This document shows, one piece after another, positions 1-11,723 of a DNA stretch of 64,000 nt; position 1 is the first letter of the stretch; the number at the start of each line of letters is the position of its first letter. The notes below the pieces were generated by a model. The model was not told where the DNA came from, did not search any database, and was given only the letters and a program-made list of their open reading frames with translations. The translations under genes were made by a program, and so were the position numbers. Where the stretch lies: the NCBI RefSeq assembly GCF_900105885.1, contig NZ_LT629780.1, forward strand, positions 2,046,001 through 2,110,000. The letters run 5' to 3'. Source of the stretch: Pseudomonas guangdongensis (GTDB lineage: Bacteria > Pseudomonadota > Gammaproteobacteria > Pseudomonadales > Pseudomonadaceae).

Positions 1-1
1 C

Positions 2-367
2 GGCAGCGGCGAGCGAATCCGCACCGACCTGTCGGCCACGCTGTTCTTCACCGCTCCCGACGAGTACGACGGCGGCGAGCTGGTGGTCGAGGACACCTAC
101 GGCGCGCACAGCGTCAAGCTGCCGGCCGGCGACATGATCCTCTACCCCTCGACCAGCCTGCACCAGGTCATGCCGGTCACCCGCGGTGCACGGGTCTGCT
201 CGTTCTTCTGGATGCAGAGCATGGTGCGCGACGATGGCCAGCGCAGCCTGCTGTTCGATCTGGACACCGGCATCCAGCGGATCAACCAAGAACTCGGCGC
301 CGAGCATGCCGCCAGCGTGCAGCTCACCGGCGTCTACCACAACCTGCTGCGGCGCTGGGCGCTGTAG
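2..367 (+). CDS. PiuC/YbiX-type Fe(II)/2-oxoglutarate dioxygenase (C-terminal part, 5' end outside window)
   Basis: The reading frame is open from base 2 and ends at TAG 365-367, so only about the last 121 residues are present. The visible part has the double-stranded beta-helix C-terminal half of PKHD-type hydroxylases: a [17 protein letters not shown] strand pair, then [14 protein letters not shown], whose His is the distal iron ligand and whose Arg is the expected 2-oxoglutarate contact. The end ([15 protein letters not shown]) matches PiuC-family proteins. In Pseudomonas such genes often sit next to TonB-dependent siderophore receptors and are iron-regulated; the neighbouring sequence that would show this is outside the window. 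A GTG at 83 is an internal codon, not the start. Confidence 0.85.
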   Translation, partial: GSGERIRTDLSATLFFTAPDEYDGGELVVEDTYGAHSVKLPAGDMILYPSTSLHQVMPVTRGARVCSFFWMQSMVRDDGQRSLLFDLDTGIQRINQELGAEHAASVQLTGVYHNLLRRWAL

Positions 368-390
368 CCGCGGGCCGCCGGCGCGGCAAT

Positions 391-421
391 AAAAAAGGCG
401 AAACCCATGGGTTTCGCCTTT
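391..421 (-). terminator. Rho-independent terminator of rhlB, possibly bidirectional
   Basis: A 13-bp perfect inverted repeat (394-406 with 409-421, two-base loop) lies between the convergent ends of the dioxygenase gene and rhlB. Read on the minus strand it is followed by a run of six T (bases 391-396 complemented), the classical form for rhlB. On the plus strand the T-run is only three bases. Confidence 0.85.
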
Positions 422-440
422 GCTCGTCGCCGCTGGCGGC

Positions 441-1925
441 TCAGTGCTTGCGCGGCACCGGCTTGAGCAGCTCGGCCGGGGGCATCTCGCACTGGATCTT
501 GCGGCCGATCAGCGCCTCGATCGGCGGCAGGGCGAAGGCATCGTCCTCGCCGGCGAAGCTGATCGAGGTGCCGCTGGCGCCGGCACGGCCGGTACGACCG
601 ATGCGGTGCACGTAGTCGTCCGGATCTTCTGGCAGGGTGTAGTTGATCACATGGCTGACGCCGTCGACGTGAATGCCGCGACCGGCCACGTCGGTGGCCA
701 CCAGCACGCGGATCTTGCCTTCGCGGAAGCCTTCCAGGACCTTGATGCGCTTGTGCTGCGGCACGTCGCCGGACATCTGCGCGGCGCTGATGCCGTCGCG
801 GGTCAGGCGCTCCTCGATGCGCCGCACTTCGTCCTTGCGGTTGGCGAAGACCATCACCCGGATCCAGTCGTTCTGCTCGATCAGGTTGTACAGCAGCTTG
901 TACTTGTCGCTGCCGGCCACCGCGTAGACATGCTGTTCGACGGTGTCGCTGGCCACGTGCTCCGGCTCGATCTCGACGATGGCCGGGCTGGTGGTCCACT
1001 GCTTGGCCAGGTGCATCACGTCGTCGGTGAAGGTCGCCGAGAACAGCAGGGTCTGCCGTTCGCTCTTCGGCGGAGTCTGGCGGATGATCTGCCGCACCTG
1101 GGGGATGAAGCCCATGTCGAGCATGCGGTCGGCCTCATCCAGCACCATCACCTCGACCATGTCCAGGTGCACCTCGCCGCGCTGGTTGAAGTCCAGCAGG
1201 CGGCCGGGGGTGGCCACCAGGATGTCGCAGTAGCGCGCTTCCAGCTGCTTGAGCTGCTTGTCGAAGTCCATGCCGCCGACGAAGCTCATCACGTTGAGGC
1301 CGGTGTGGCGGGTCAGGTCGCGGGCGTCGTTGGCGATCTGCACCACCAGCTCGCGGGTCGGCGCGATGATCAGCGCGCGCGGCTCGCCCATGTAGCGCTC
1401 CTTGGGCGGCGGGGTGATCAGCAGCTGGGTGATGGTGGAGATCAGGAACGCGGCGGTCTTGCCGGTGCCGGTCTGCGCCTTGCCGATGGCGTCGCGGCCG
1501 CGCAGGGTGTGGCCGAGCACCTGGGCCTGGATCGGCGTGCAGTAGGTGAAGCCGAGGTCGTGGATGCCGTGCATCAGGCGCGCATCCAGGTTGAAGTCGT
1601 GGAAGCGGGTCTTGCCTTCCTGGGGCTCGACCACGAAGTCTTCCGGCTTCCAGGCGTCGACCGCCGGCTTGCGCGGGCCGCGTGCGCGCCGCGGGCCTTC
1701 GGTCTTGGGCTGGCGCGGCTTGTCGGCGTTCTTTTCGCCGCGCGGCTTGCGCGTGCGTTCGCCTTCCTCAGGCGCCGGGCGCTGCTCGTCGGCGCCGGGA
1801 GTGTTCGGGATGTTCTGGGCTGCGGCGTCTGCCGGACTTGCGCCCTGGCCGCTGGTCGGGCTGGCGTTCTGGGCCAACTGGGCCTCCGGGTCTTTGCTGA
1901 ATGGGGTCGTGGGTGCCTTGAGCAC
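441..1925 (-). CDS. rhlB: DEAD-box ATP-dependent RNA helicase RhlB
   Basis: A 494-residue DEAD-box helicase. All core motifs are visible: Q motif region ([10 protein letters not shown]), Walker [29 protein letters not shown] in [18 protein letters not shown] in LLFSATF, and motif [12 protein letters not shown]. Residues 1 to about 95 form a low-complexity Ala/Pro/Lys-rich tail, as in pseudomonad RhlB. RhlB unwinds structured RNA and in enterobacteria works with the RNase E degradosome. The gene begins with GTG at 1925; no better start was found. A strong terminator follows. The carboxylesterase gene downstream of its start matches the order known near rhlB in other pseudomonads. Confidence 0.93.
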   Translation of the reverse strand: MLKAPTTPFSKDPEAQLAQNASPTSGQGASPADAAAQNIPNTPGADEQRPAPEEGERTRKPRGEKNADKPRQPKTEGPRRARGPRKPAVDAWKPEDFVVEPQEGKTRFHDFNLDARLMHGIHDLGFTYCTPIQAQVLGHTLRGRDAIGKAQTGTGKTAAFLISTITQLLITPPPKERYMGEPRALIIAPTRELVVQIANDARDLTRHTGLNVMSFVGGMDFDKQLKQLEARYCDILVATPGRLLDFNQRGEVHLDMVEVMVLDEADRMLDMGFIPQVRQIIRQTPPKSERQTLLFSATFTDDVMHLAKQWTTSPAIVEIEPEHVASDTVEQHVYAVAGSDKYKLLYNLIEQNDWIRVMVFANRKDEVRRIEERLTRDGISAAQMSGDVPQHKRIKVLEGFREGKIRVLVATDVAGRGIHVDGVSHVINYTLPEDPDDYVHRIGRTGRAGASGTSISFAGEDDAFALPPIEALIGRKIQCEMPPAELLKPVPRKH

Positions 1926-2004
1926 GGGTGATCTCGATCTGGACTAAGAAAGAACGAACTGCAGTGTAAAGCAAGATGGGGGGCGGGGCGAAGCCGTGGG
2001 GCAC

Positions 2005-2700
<696 letters not shown>

Positions 2701-2748
2701 TTATCGCCCGTCGCGCGGCGCCGGCAACAGGGCGCCGCGCGCAGTCCT

Positions 2749-3459
2749 TCACGGGGCGGGCTGCACCTCGATCACGCCGTCGGCGCTGATGCGCAGCTCG
2801 CTGTTGCCGGCCTCGATTTCCGCGGCCGGGGCGCCGGTGGCCATCGCGCTGTCCTTCATCGCCATGGCGCGCAGCAGCGGCGGACGGGCGAAGCCGGTGC
2901 TGTTGAGGTCCAGGCGCACCAGTTGGTAGCGGCTGGCGCCCAATGCCTCGCTGAGCAGTCGGGCGCGGGCCTGGAAGGCCTGTACCGCCTCGCGCAGCAG
3001 TTCGTCCTCGTGGCGCTTGCGGCTGGCCTCGGAGAGGCTGAAGCTCATGTCGGCCATCTGCAGCTCCTCCTGCAGCTCGCCGGCCAGACGGGCGAGGGCG
3101 GCGAAGTCGGCGCTCTCCAGGCGCAGTTCGGCGCGTTCGCGCCAGCCGATGATCTTGCGCCCCTTGTCTTCGTAGACCGGGTAGCTGTGGCGGCTGCCCA
3201 GGCTGGCGCTGATCGCCTTGACCGTGCGGCTGCGCGCGACGGCGCGGTTGAGGGCTTCGGTGATGCGCCCGGCCAGCACCGCCGGGTCGCCGTGCTGCTC
3301 CTCGCGATAGAGGGTGACGTGCATGCGGTCGTGGGGCACTTCGCGGCTGACCTCGGCGCGCAGGCCGATCTGGTTGTAGCGCGGCTCCTCGGCCTGCGCC
3401 GGCAGGGCCAGCAGGCCGGCGGCGAGGGCGAGCAGGGAGAGGGTGGGGCGCAGCATCAT
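2749..3459 (-). CDS. SIMPL-domain (DUF541) periplasmic protein
   Basis: 236 residues starting at ATG 3459; a second ATG follows directly. A signal peptide is clear (hydrophobic LSLLALAAGLLALPAQA, cleavage before EEPRYNQ). The rest is one SIMPL/DUF541 domain: an early strand IGLRAEVSREVPHDRMHVTLY, then the WRERAELRLES region and a C-terminal LRISADGVIEVQ strand. Function in the family is poorly defined; BP26-like proteins form periplasmic channel-shaped oligomers. It is divergent from roxS with 147 bases between, so the two may share a regulatory region. Confidence 0.85.
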   Translation of the reverse strand: MMLRPTLSLLALAAGLLALPAQAEEPRYNQIGLRAEVSREVPHDRMHVTLYREEQHGDPAVLAGRITEALNRAVARSRTVKAISASLGSRHSYPVYEDKGRKIIGWRERAELRLESADFAALARLAGELQEELQMADMSFSLSEASRKRHEDELLREAVQAFQARARLLSEALGASRYQLVRLDLNSTGFARPPLLRAMAMKDSAMATGAPAAEIEAGNSELRISADGVIEVQPAP

Positions 3460-3577
3460 GGGTGACTCCTGTCCGTAACGGGGCGATGGCGCTATGACCG
3501 GATGGCGGCCCTGGCGGTTCCCCATCATGCCCCAGGGCTGTGCAGTTTTGCCGCAGCCGTGGCCGTCGTGGCGCAGG

Positions 3578-3583
3578 TATACT
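3578..3583 (+). promoter_or_regulatory. Possible -10 element for roxSR
   Basis: TATACT (five of six to the sigma-70 -10 consensus) lies 23 bases before the roxS ATG in the divergent gap. No convincing -35 hexamer is seen at 16-18 bases spacing, so this is a weak call or an activator-dependent promoter. Confidence 0.35.
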
Positions 3584-3606
3584 CTGCCCAGTTTCCGGAA
3601 TCCGCT

Positions 3607-4866
3607 ATGCAAGCACCTGCCCAGCTCCTGTTTTCCGCCAGCCTGCAGAACCTCGGCCGGCTGGTCCTGATCCGTCTGCTCGTGCTGGCCGCCCAGGCCG
3701 GCTCGGTGGGTTTCGCCTGGCTGTCCGACCTGCTGCCGCTGCCGTGGACCCAGCTCGGCATCACCCTGGCGGTCTCCGCGCTGCTCTGTCTGGGCACCGC
3801 GCTGCGCCTGCGCGGGCCCTGGCCGGTCACCGAGCAGGAGTACGCGCTGCAGCTGGTCTGCGACCTGATCATCCACAGCGTGCTGCTCTACTACTCGGGC
3901 GGTTCGACCAACCCCTTCGTCTCCTACTATCTGGTGCCGCTGACCATCGCCGCGGCGACCCTGCCGTGGCTGTATTCCATGGTGCTCAGCGGCCTGGCGC
4001 TGACCGGCTACACCCTGCTGCTGATCTGGTACCACCCGCTGCACATGAGCAACGTGCAGCACGAGGCGATGCTGATCAACCTGCACCTGTTCGGCATGTG
4101 GCTGAACTTCGCCCTGTCGGCGGCGTTCATCACCTTCTTCGTGGTGAAGATGGCCGATGCGCTGCGCACCCAGGACCGCCTGCAGGCCGAGCGCCGCGAG
4201 GAGGGCATGCGCGACCAGCAGTTGCTGGCGGTGGCCACCCAGGCGGCCGGCGCGGCCCATGAGCTGGGCACCCCGCTGGCGACCATGAGCGTGCTGCTCA
4301 AGGAGCTGCGCCAGGAGTACCGCGACGAACCGGTGCTGCAGGAGGATCTGGCCCTGCTGCAGGAGCAGGTCAAGCTGTGCAAGGACAGCCTGCAGCAGCT
4401 GGTGCGCGCCGCCGAGGCCGAGCGGCGCCAGTCGATCAAGGAACAGACCGCCGGCGAGTGGCTGGAGAGCGTGCTGCGTCGCTGGCACCTGATGCGCCCG
4501 GAAGCCACCTACCGCTACCAGTGCCAGGGCATCGGCGCGGCGCCGCTGCTGATGCCGCCGGCCGATCTCAGCCAGGCGCTGCTCAACCTGCTCAACAACG
4601 CCGCCGATGCCTGTCCGGAGAACCTCGACATCCGTCTCGACTGGGATGCCCGCGAACTCTGCCTGAGCATCCGCGACCACGGCGCCGGCGTGCCGCTGGC
4701 GATCGCCGAGCAGCTCGGCAAGCCGTTCTTCACCACCAAGGGCAAGGGATTCGGCCTCGGCCTGTTCCTCAGCCAGGCCAGCGTCAGCCGCGCCGGTGGT
4801 ACAGTGAAGCTCTACAACCACGAAGACGGCGGCACGCTCACCGAGCTGCGTCTGCCGCGTATCTGA
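3607..4866 (+). CDS. roxS: Redox-responsive sensor histidine kinase RoxS (RegB/PrrB family)
   Basis: 419 residues from ATG 3607. The N-terminal half has about six membrane segments and includes the RegB ubiquinone-binding heptad GGSTNPF. The H-box AAHELGTPLAT puts the phospho-accepting His at residue 218. Cys258 (EQVKLCKDS) sits where RegB has its redox-active Cys. The C-terminal ATPase domain shows the N box (LLNLLNNAADA), DHGAGVP and GFGLGLFLSQ. In P. aeruginosa RoxSR responds to respiratory inhibition (cyanide) and controls the cyanide-insensitive oxidase; in alpha-proteobacteria RegBA senses electron-transport state. The kinase would phosphorylate RoxR, encoded 40 bases downstream. Confidence 0.93.
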   Translation: MQAPAQLLFSASLQNLGRLVLIRLLVLAAQAGSVGFAWLSDLLPLPWTQLGITLAVSALLCLGTALRLRGPWPVTEQEYALQLVCDLIIHSVLLYYSGGSTNPFVSYYLVPLTIAAATLPWLYSMVLSGLALTGYTLLLIWYHPLHMSNVQHEAMLINLHLFGMWLNFALSAAFITFFVVKMADALRTQDRLQAERREEGMRDQQLLAVATQAAGAAHELGTPLATMSVLLKELRQEYRDEPVLQEDLALLQEQVKLCKDSLQQLVRAAEAERRQSIKEQTAGEWLESVLRRWHLMRPEATYRYQCQGIGAAPLLMPPADLSQALLNLLNNAADACPENLDIRLDWDARELCLSIRDHGAGVPLAIAEQLGKPFFTTKGKGFGLGLFLSQASVSRAGGTVKLYNHEDGGTLTELRLPRI

Positions 4867-4906
4867 GGCGTCGTTCGAGCGCCAGTTTCGCCTTGCGAGG
4901 TATTTG

Positions 4907-5467
4907 ATGAGCGAAGAAGCGTTATTCGATGTGGAGGAGCAGCCCCACCTGCTGCTGGTGGATGACGACCAGACCTTCACCCGCGTGCTGGCGCGGGCGA
5001 TGACCCGCCGCGGCCTGCGGGTGTCGGTGGCCTCCTCGGCCGAGGAAGGACTGGCGCTGGCCGAGCAGGACCTGCCCGACTATGCGGTGCTCGACCTGAA
5101 GATGGACGGCGACTCCGGGCTGGTGCTGCTGCCCAAGCTGCTGGAGCTGGACGGCGAGATGCGCGTGGTGATCCTCACCGGCTATTCGAGCATCGCCACC
5201 GCGGTGGAGGCGATCAAGCGCGGCGCCTGCAACTACCTGTGCAAGCCGGCCGACGCCGACGACGTGCTGGCCGCGCTGCTCTCCGAGCACGCCGACGTCG
5301 ACAGCTTGGTGCCGGAAAACCCCATGTCGGTGGATCGCCTGCAGTGGGAGCACATCCAGCGCGTGCTGGCCGAGCACGACGGCAACATCTCCGCCACCGC
5401 CCGCGCCCTGGGCATGCACCGCCGCACCCTGCAGCGCAAGCTGCAGAAGCGCCCGGTACGCCGCTGA
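4907..5467 (+). CDS. roxR: Response regulator RoxR (RegA/ActR/PrrA family)
   Basis: 186 residues from ATG 4907, preceded by GAGG six bases upstream; the TTG three bases earlier is less likely. The receiver domain has the acidic pair LVDDD, the phospho-acceptor Asp in VLDLKMDGDSG, Thr in VILTGYSS and Lys in YLCKPAD. After a proline-containing linker the last 45 residues form the Fis-type helix-turn-helix (ISATARALGMHRRTLQRKLQKR) nearly invariant in RegA proteins. Partner of RoxS; DNA-binding regulator of respiratory genes. Followed by a good intrinsic terminator. Confidence 0.94.
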   Translation: MSEEALFDVEEQPHLLLVDDDQTFTRVLARAMTRRGLRVSVASSAEEGLALAEQDLPDYAVLDLKMDGDSGLVLLPKLLELDGEMRVVILTGYSSIATAVEAIKRGACNYLCKPADADDVLAALLSEHADVDSLVPENPMSVDRLQWEHIQRVLAEHDGNISATARALGMHRRTLQRKLQKRPVRR

Positions 5468-5501
5468 GCGCCCGCCCGGCGCCATGGTCGCCAGCAAAGC
5501 C

Positions 5502-5537
5502 AAACGCCGTTTCCCCGCAGGGGGAAACGGCGTTTTT
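5502..5537 (+). terminator. Rho-independent terminator after roxR
   Basis: A 15-bp perfect inverted repeat (5502-5516 with 5521-5535, loop GCAG) runs into a five-T stretch (5533-5537). It lies between convergent roxR and the exchanger gene and may also stop minus-strand transcripts, although the A-rich side is weaker. Confidence 0.88.
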
Positions 5538-5559
5538 CATGACGCGCGGCAGGCGGGTT

Positions 5560-6645
5560 TCAGCGCTGCAGTTTCCAGGCCCGGCCGCCGATCACCAGCA
5601 GGGTGATGGCGGTCAGCGGCAGCACGAACCACAGCATCGCCTGGCTGAACAGGCCCAGGCCCGGCGCGGCGGTGCTGTGCATGATCAGCCAGACGGTGTA
5701 GATCGCGTAGTAGGCGACGAACAGCGCACCTTCCCAGCGCTTGATGCAGTAGCCGGCGAAGAAGATCGGCAGGCAGGCCACGGCGACGGCGATCATCACC
5801 GGGAAGTCGAAGGCCAGCGCATTGGCCGACACGTTGATAGGCAGCGGCGAGACCAGCGAAGCCAGACCCAGCACGCAGAGTAGGTTGAACAGGTTGCTGC
5901 CCACCACGTTGCCGACGGCGATGTCGCGCTCGCCCTTGAAGGCGGCGATCATCGAGGTGGCCAGCTCCGGCAGCGAGGTGCCGACGGCGATGATGGTCAG
6001 GCCGATCACCAGCTCGGACAGCCCCAGCGCCTTGGCCAGGGTCACCGCGCCTTCCACCAGCAGGTTGGAGCCGCCGACCAGCAGCACCAGGCCGGCCACG
6101 ACCAGCGCGAGGTTGAGCGCCCAGGCGTAGGGCTTGGGCGCCTCGTGCAGGCCGAACTCCTCGGCGAACTCGTCGCCGTTGCTGGCAGCCTTGTCCTTGC
6201 GGCTGCTGACGATCAGGAACGCGGTGTAGGCGACCACGCCGCCGAACAGCAGCGCGCCGTCCAGGCGGCCGAGCTGGCCGTCCATCGCCAGCGCCCAGGT
6301 GACCAGGCTGGCGCCGATCATCAGCGGCACGTCGAGACGGATCAGCTGGCGCGATACCAGCAGCGGCGCGACCAGCGCCGACAGGCCGAGGATCAGCAGC
6401 ACGTTGGCGATGTTGCTGCCGACCACGTTGCCGATGGCGATGTCGCCGCTGCCGTCGAGGGCAGCCTGCACGCTCACCGCGGTTTCCGGCGCGCTGGTGC
6501 CGAAGGCCACCACGGTCAGGCCGATGATCAGCGGCGGAATGCCGAACTGCGCGGCCAGGCGCGCGGCGCCGCGCACCAGCACCTCGGCGCCGGCGACCAG
6601 CAGCACCAGGCCGGCGATCAGGTAGACGAAGGTCATCAGGGTCAT
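5560..6645 (-). CDS. Calcium/sodium antiporter (CaCA family, YrbG-like)
   Basis: 361 residues, almost entirely hydrophobic with about ten membrane segments in two homologous halves. The two alpha-repeat signatures are visible: GLTVVAFGTSAPE in the first half and GLTIIAVGTSLPELATS in the second, each followed by GNVVGSN. These form the ion-binding site in Na+/Ca2+ exchangers. A hydrophilic loop (SSRKDKAASNGDEFAEEFG) separates the halves. Predicted inner-membrane cation antiporter; the exact ions are inferred from the family. Single gene, convergent with roxR. Confidence 0.9.
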   Translation of the reverse strand: MTLMTFVYLIAGLVLLVAGAEVLVRGAARLAAQFGIPPLIIGLTVVAFGTSAPETAVSVQAALDGSGDIAIGNVVGSNIANVLLILGLSALVAPLLVSRQLIRLDVPLMIGASLVTWALAMDGQLGRLDGALLFGGVVAYTAFLIVSSRKDKAASNGDEFAEEFGLHEAPKPYAWALNLALVVAGLVLLVGGSNLLVEGAVTLAKALGLSELVIGLTIIAVGTSLPELATSMIAAFKGERDIAVGNVVGSNLFNLLCVLGLASLVSPLPINVSANALAFDFPVMIAVAVACLPIFFAGYCIKRWEGALFVAYYAIYTVWLIMHSTAAPGLGLFSQAMLWFVLPLTAITLLVIGGRAWKLQR

Positions 6646-6747
6646 GCTTGGAGGGCTCCGGGAAAAATTTGCGCAAGCTTAGCCGTTTGTCGGCGCCCTG
6701 GCAGCCTCGCAGCAGAGCCGATTGTTACCACGTGCTGCGCTGCGGTT

Positions 6748-7119
6748 TCAGTCGGCGATGCGCTCCACGCGCACCGGTGCCACGCCGCTGCGCAGCATGC
6801 CGAGGCGCTCGGCGGCGGCGCGCGACAGGTCGATGATCCGTCCGCGTCCGTAGGGGCCGCGGTCGTTGATGCGCACCACCACGCTGCGCTGGCTGCGCAG
6901 GTGGGTGACCTTGACCCGGCTGCCGAACGGCAGGCTGCGATGGGCGGCGGTCAGCGCGTGCTGGTCGAAGCGCTCGCCGCTGGCGGTACGCCGGCCATGA
7001 TGGCGCTGGCCGTACCAGGAGGCCTGGCCTTCGGCGCGGTAGACGGGCGTGCCGGCGGGCGGCGGGCTGGCGCAGCCGGCCAGCAGGACGAGAATGGCGG
7101 TCAGGACAAGACGGTGCAT
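6748..7119 (-). CDS. RlpA-like double-psi beta-barrel lipoprotein
   Basis: 123 residues. A lipoprotein signal ends in LLAGC with Cys16 as the lipidated residue. The rest is one RlpA double-psi beta-barrel: [20 protein letters not shown], then [17 protein letters not shown] and [28 protein letters not shown]. These include the conserved Glu, His and Asp positions of RlpA lytic transglycosylases. It lacks the C-terminal SPOR domain of full-length RlpA, so it is a short variant unlikely to be targeted to septal denuded glycan in the same way. Monocistronic, downstream of gatB after a hairpin. Confidence 0.88.
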   Translation of the reverse strand: MHRLVLTAILVLLAGCASPPPAGTPVYRAEGQASWYGQRHHGRRTASGERFDQHALTAAHRSLPFGSRVKVTHLRSQRSVVVRINDRGPYGRGRIIDLSRAAAERLGMLRSGVAPVRVERIAD

Positions 7120-7140
7120 CGCGAGGCTCCCCGTGGACGG

Positions 7141-7168
7141 CGCAACGCCGGGCGAACCCGGCGTTGCG
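7141..7168 (-). terminator. Strong hairpin after gatB
   Basis: Twelve-bp perfect stem (7141-7152 with 7157-7168). On the minus strand the loop is TTCG closed by G/C, a stable UUCG-type tetraloop. No T-run follows, so it is either a GC-type terminator for gatCAB or an mRNA 3'-end stabiliser. Confidence 0.6.
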
Positions 7169-7247
7169 TGGCGCTGTTTCGATTCGCCGGGCGGCGCGCG
7201 GTTCGCGACCGTCCGGCGGAAAGCCCGCGCCGCGCCGGCGCCGCGGT

Positions 7248-8696
7248 TCAGCCTTCGAGCTTCTTCTTCAGCAGCTCGTTGACCTGCCCCGGGTTGGCCT
7301 TGCCTTTGGAGGCCTTCATCGCCTGGCCGACGAAGAAGCCGAACATCTTGCCGCGCTTGGCCTCGTCGCTGGCGCGGTACTGCTCGACCTGGGCGGCGTT
7401 GGCGGCCAGTACCTCGTCCAGCATCGCCTCGATGGCACCGGAGTCGGTGACCTGCTTGAGGCCCTTGGCCTCGATGATCGCATCGGCGGACTCGCCTTCG
7501 CCGGCGGCCAGCGCCTCGAACACCATCTTGGCGATCTTGCCGCTGATGGTGTTGTCCTTGATGCGCAGGATCATCCCGCCCAGCTGGGCGGTGGACACCG
7601 GCGACTGCTCGATCTCCAGGCCTTCCTTGTTGAGCAGGCTGGACAGCTCGCCCATTACCCAGTTGGCGGCCAGCTTGGCATCGCCGCAGACCTGCTGGAC
7701 GGCCTCGAAGTAGTCGGCCAGCTCGCGGCTGGCGGAGAGTACCGAGGCGTCGTAGGTGGACAGGCCGAACTGGCTCTCGAAGCGCGCGCGCTTTTCGCCC
7801 GGCAGCTCCGGCAGCTCGCTGCGGATCTGCTCGATGAAGTCGTCTTCCAGCACCACCGGCAGCAGGTCCGGGCAGGGGAAGTAGCGGTAGTCGTTGGCTT
7901 CCTCCTTGCTGCGCATCGAACGGGTCTCGTCCTTGTTCGGGTCGTACAGGCGGGTTTCCTGCACCACCTGGCCGCCGTCCTCGATCAGCTCGATCTGCCG
8001 CTGCACCTCGTGATTGATCGCCTTCTCGATGAAGCGGAACGAGTTGACGTTCTTGATCTCGGCGCGGGTGCCGAATTCGGCCTGACCCTTGGGGCGCACC
8101 GAGACGTTGCAGTCGCAGCGCAGCGAGCCTTCGGCCATGTTGCCGTCGCAGATGCCCAGGTAACGCACCAGCGCGTGGATCGCCTTGACGTAGGCCACCG
8201 CCTCCTTGGCCGAGCGGATGTCCGGTTCGGAAACGATCTCCAAGAGCGGCGTGCCGGCGCGGTTGAGGTCGATGCCGGACATGCCGTGGAAGTCCTCGTG
8301 CAGGCTCTTGCCGGCGTCCTCTTCCAGGTGCGCGCGGGTGATGCCGATGCGCTTGACCGTACCGTCTTCCAGGGTGATGTCCAGGTGACCCTTGCCGACC
8401 ACCGGGTGGTCCATCTGGCTGGTCTGGTAGCCCTTGGGCAGGTCGGGGTAGAAGTAGTTCTTGCGCGCGAACACGTTGGTGCGGCCCAGCTCGGCGTCGA
8501 TCGCCAGGCCGAACTTCACCGCCATGCGCACCGCCTGTTCATTCAGCACCGGCAGGGTGCCGGGCATGCCCAGATCGACCAGGCTGGCCTGGGTGTTCGG
8601 CTCGGCGCCGAAGGTGGTGGCGCTGCCGGAGAAGATCTTCGATTGGGTGCTGAGCTGGGCGTGGATTTCCAGCCCGATCACGGTTTCCCATTGCAT
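7248..8696 (-). CDS. gatB: Aspartyl/glutamyl-tRNA amidotransferase subunit B
   Basis: 482 residues, the normal family length. It starts [23 protein letters not shown], and contains [22 protein letters not shown] and [17 protein letters not shown], the kinase-like amidotransferase core. The C-terminal GatB/YqeY helical domain ([45 protein letters not shown]) binds tRNA. With GatA and GatC it converts misacylated Glu-tRNA(Gln) and/or Asp-tRNA(Asn) to the correct amide. Last gene of gatCAB, 12 bases after gatA. Confidence 0.97.
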   Translation of the reverse strand: MQWETVIGLEIHAQLSTQSKIFSGSATTFGAEPNTQASLVDLGMPGTLPVLNEQAVRMAVKFGLAIDAELGRTNVFARKNYFYPDLPKGYQTSQMDHPVVGKGHLDITLEDGTVKRIGITRAHLEEDAGKSLHEDFHGMSGIDLNRAGTPLLEIVSEPDIRSAKEAVAYVKAIHALVRYLGICDGNMAEGSLRCDCNVSVRPKGQAEFGTRAEIKNVNSFRFIEKAINHEVQRQIELIEDGGQVVQETRLYDPNKDETRSMRSKEEANDYRYFPCPDLLPVVLEDDFIEQIRSELPELPGEKRARFESQFGLSTYDASVLSASRELADYFEAVQQVCGDAKLAANWVMGELSSLLNKEGLEIEQSPVSTAQLGGMILRIKDNTISGKIAKMVFEALAAGEGESADAIIEAKGLKQVTDSGAIEAMLDEVLAANAAQVEQYRASDEAKRGKMFGFFVGQAMKASKGKANPGQVNELLKKKLEG

Positions 8697-8708
8697 TGTG
8701 CGTGTTCC

Positions 8709-10160
8709 TCAGAATCCGGCCGGGGTGCGGGTGTGCCAGTCGCTGACCTGCTGGTACTGGTGCGCCACGTTGAGCAGGCGTGCCTCCTGGAAGTACGGCG
8801 CCAAGAGCTGCACGCCCACCGGCAGGCCGTCGACGAAGCCGGCCGGCATGGACAGGCCGGGGATGCCGGCGAGGTTGGCGGTGATGGTGTAGATGTCTTC
8901 CAGATAGGCCGACACCGGATCGGCGCTCTTTTCGCCGAGCTTCCACGCCGGGTTCGGGGTGGTCGGGCCGAGGATCACGTCGACCTCGCCGAATGCCTGG
9001 ACGAAGTCGTTCTTGATCAGGCGGCGGATCTTCTGCGCCTTCAGGTAGTAGGCGTCGTAGTAGCCGGCCGACAGCGCGTAGGTGCCGACCATGATGCGGC
9101 GCTTGACCTCGGCGCCGAAGCCCTCGCCGCGCGAGCGCTTGTACAGGTCTTCGAGGTTGACCGGGTTCTCGCAGCGGTAGCCGAAGCGCACGCCGTCGAA
9201 GCGCGACAGGTTGGAGCTGGCTTCGGCCGGGGCGATCACGTAGTAGGCCGGGATCGCGTGCTGCATGTTCGGCAGCGAGATGTCCTTGACCGTGGCGCCG
9301 AGCTTCTTCAGCTCCTCGACCACCGCCAGCACCGCCTCGGCGATGCGCGCGTCGAGGCCGGCGCCGAAGTATTCCTTCGGCAGGCCGATGCGCAGGCCGG
9401 CCAGCGGCTGGTTCAGCGCCGCCAGGTAGTCGTCCACCGGGGCGTCGACACAGGTGGAGTCCTTGGTGTCGAAGCCGGCCATGGCGCCGAGCAGCAGGGC
9501 ACAGTCCTCGGCGGTGCGGGCGATGGGGCCGCCCTGGTCGAGGCTGGAGGCGTAGGCGATCATGCCCCAGCGCGATACCCGTCCATAGGTCGGCTTGAGA
9601 CCGGTGAGGTTGGTCAGCGCCGCCGGCTGGCGGATCGAGCCGCCGGTGTCGGTGCCGGTGGCGGCCGGAATCAGTCCGGCGGCCACCGCGGCGGCCGAGC
9701 CGCCGCTGGAGCCGCCCGGCACGCGGGTCAGGTCCCAGGGGTTCTTCACCGCGCCGAAGTGGCTGGATTCGTTGGCCGAGCCCATGGCGAACTCGTCCAT
9801 GTTCAGCTTGCCGAGGCTGACCGCGCCGGCCGCGGCGAGCTTCTCGACCACGGTGGCGTCGTAGGGCGCCTTGAAGTTGTGGAGGATCTTCGAGGCGCAG
9901 GTGGTCAGCACGTCTTTGGTGCAGAACAAGTCCTTGTGCGCGATCGGCGCGCCGAGCAGCGTGCCGTTCTCGCCGGCCGCGCGGCGTGCGTCGGCGGCGG
10001 CCGCCTGGGCGCGGGCCTGCTCGGCGGTGACGCTGATGAAGCTGTTGAGCTGCGGGTCGAGCGCTTCGATGCGCGCCAGCAGCGCCTCGCTCAGCTCGAC
10101 GGAGGAAAAGTCCTTGGCGGCCAGGCCGCGGGCGATTTGCGCCAGAGTCAGTCGATGCAT
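8709..10160 (-). CDS. gatA: Aspartyl/glutamyl-tRNA amidotransferase subunit A (amidase)
   Basis: 483 residues of the amidase-signature family. The Ser-cisSer-Lys catalytic set is visible: Lys in APIAHKDLF, the Gly/Ser-rich [17 protein letters not shown] stretch, and [12 protein letters not shown] with the nucleophilic Ser. It releases ammonia from glutamine and channels it to GatB. Its ATG (10158-10160) overlaps the gatC stop as TGATG, so translation is coupled. Confidence 0.97.
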   Translation of the reverse strand: MHRLTLAQIARGLAAKDFSSVELSEALLARIEALDPQLNSFISVTAEQARAQAAAADARRAAGENGTLLGAPIAHKDLFCTKDVLTTCASKILHNFKAPYDATVVEKLAAAGAVSLGKLNMDEFAMGSANESSHFGAVKNPWDLTRVPGGSSGGSAAAVAAGLIPAATGTDTGGSIRQPAALTNLTGLKPTYGRVSRWGMIAYASSLDQGGPIARTAEDCALLLGAMAGFDTKDSTCVDAPVDDYLAALNQPLAGLRIGLPKEYFGAGLDARIAEAVLAVVEELKKLGATVKDISLPNMQHAIPAYYVIAPAEASSNLSRFDGVRFGYRCENPVNLEDLYKRSRGEGFGAEVKRRIMVGTYALSAGYYDAYYLKAQKIRRLIKNDFVQAFGEVDVILGPTTPNPAWKLGEKSADPVSAYLEDIYTITANLAGIPGLSMPAGFVDGLPVGVQLLAPYFQEARLLNVAHQYQQVSDWHTRTPAGF

Positions 10161-10447
10161 CACTCGATCACCTTGGGAACCAGATACAGGCCGTTTTCCA
10201 CGGCCGGGGCGATGGCCTGGTAGGCGTCGCGCCGATTGCTTTCGGTCACCGCGTCGGCGCGCAGGCGCTGGGTGGTTTCCAGCGGGTGGGCCAGCGGTTC
10301 GATGCCGTCGGTGGCGACCGCCTGCATGTGGTCGATCAGGCCGAGGATGTTGTTGAGGGTCTCGGTGGTGCGCGGAATGTCCGCCTCCTCCAGCCCCAGG
10401 CGGGCCAGGTGGGCGATTTTTTCCACGTCGGAGCGTTCGAGCGCCAT
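10160..10447 (-). CDS. gatC: Aspartyl/glutamyl-tRNA amidotransferase subunit C
   Basis: 95 residues. It begins [21 protein letters not shown] and contains [21 protein letters not shown] and the C-terminal [12 protein letters not shown], the belt-like GatC that holds GatA and GatB together. First gene of gatCAB, divergent from mreB with 207 bases between, where both promoters should lie. Confidence 0.96.
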   Translation of the reverse strand: MALERSDVEKIAHLARLGLEEADIPRTTETLNNILGLIDHMQAVATDGIEPLAHPLETTQRLRADAVTESNRRDAYQAIAPAVENGLYLVPKVIE

Positions 10448-10570
10448 CGGGAGTCTCCAGCGGAAAGCGACGAGTGACCGCCAGGGCACGGGAGCGGAAC
10501 TCATGGCGGAAAAGGCGGCCAAACGCAGCGATTGAGGGGCTTTCACAGCCCGGAAAGGGCAGCAATCTAA

Positions 10571-11692
<1,122 letters not shown>

Positions 11693-11723
11693 CCGATCTG
11701 CGGTCGACCCGTCGCCCTCTGGC

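Noticed and set aside
7164..10223. A 1019-codon plus-strand frame opposite gatB/gatA, and similar long frames at 420-1931, 1996-3465, 25059-27893 and 29068-30927
   Set aside because: They mirror well-conserved genes on the other strand, give His/Ala/Gly/Arg/Gln-rich low-complexity translations and have no domain match; long antisense frames are expected at this GC content.
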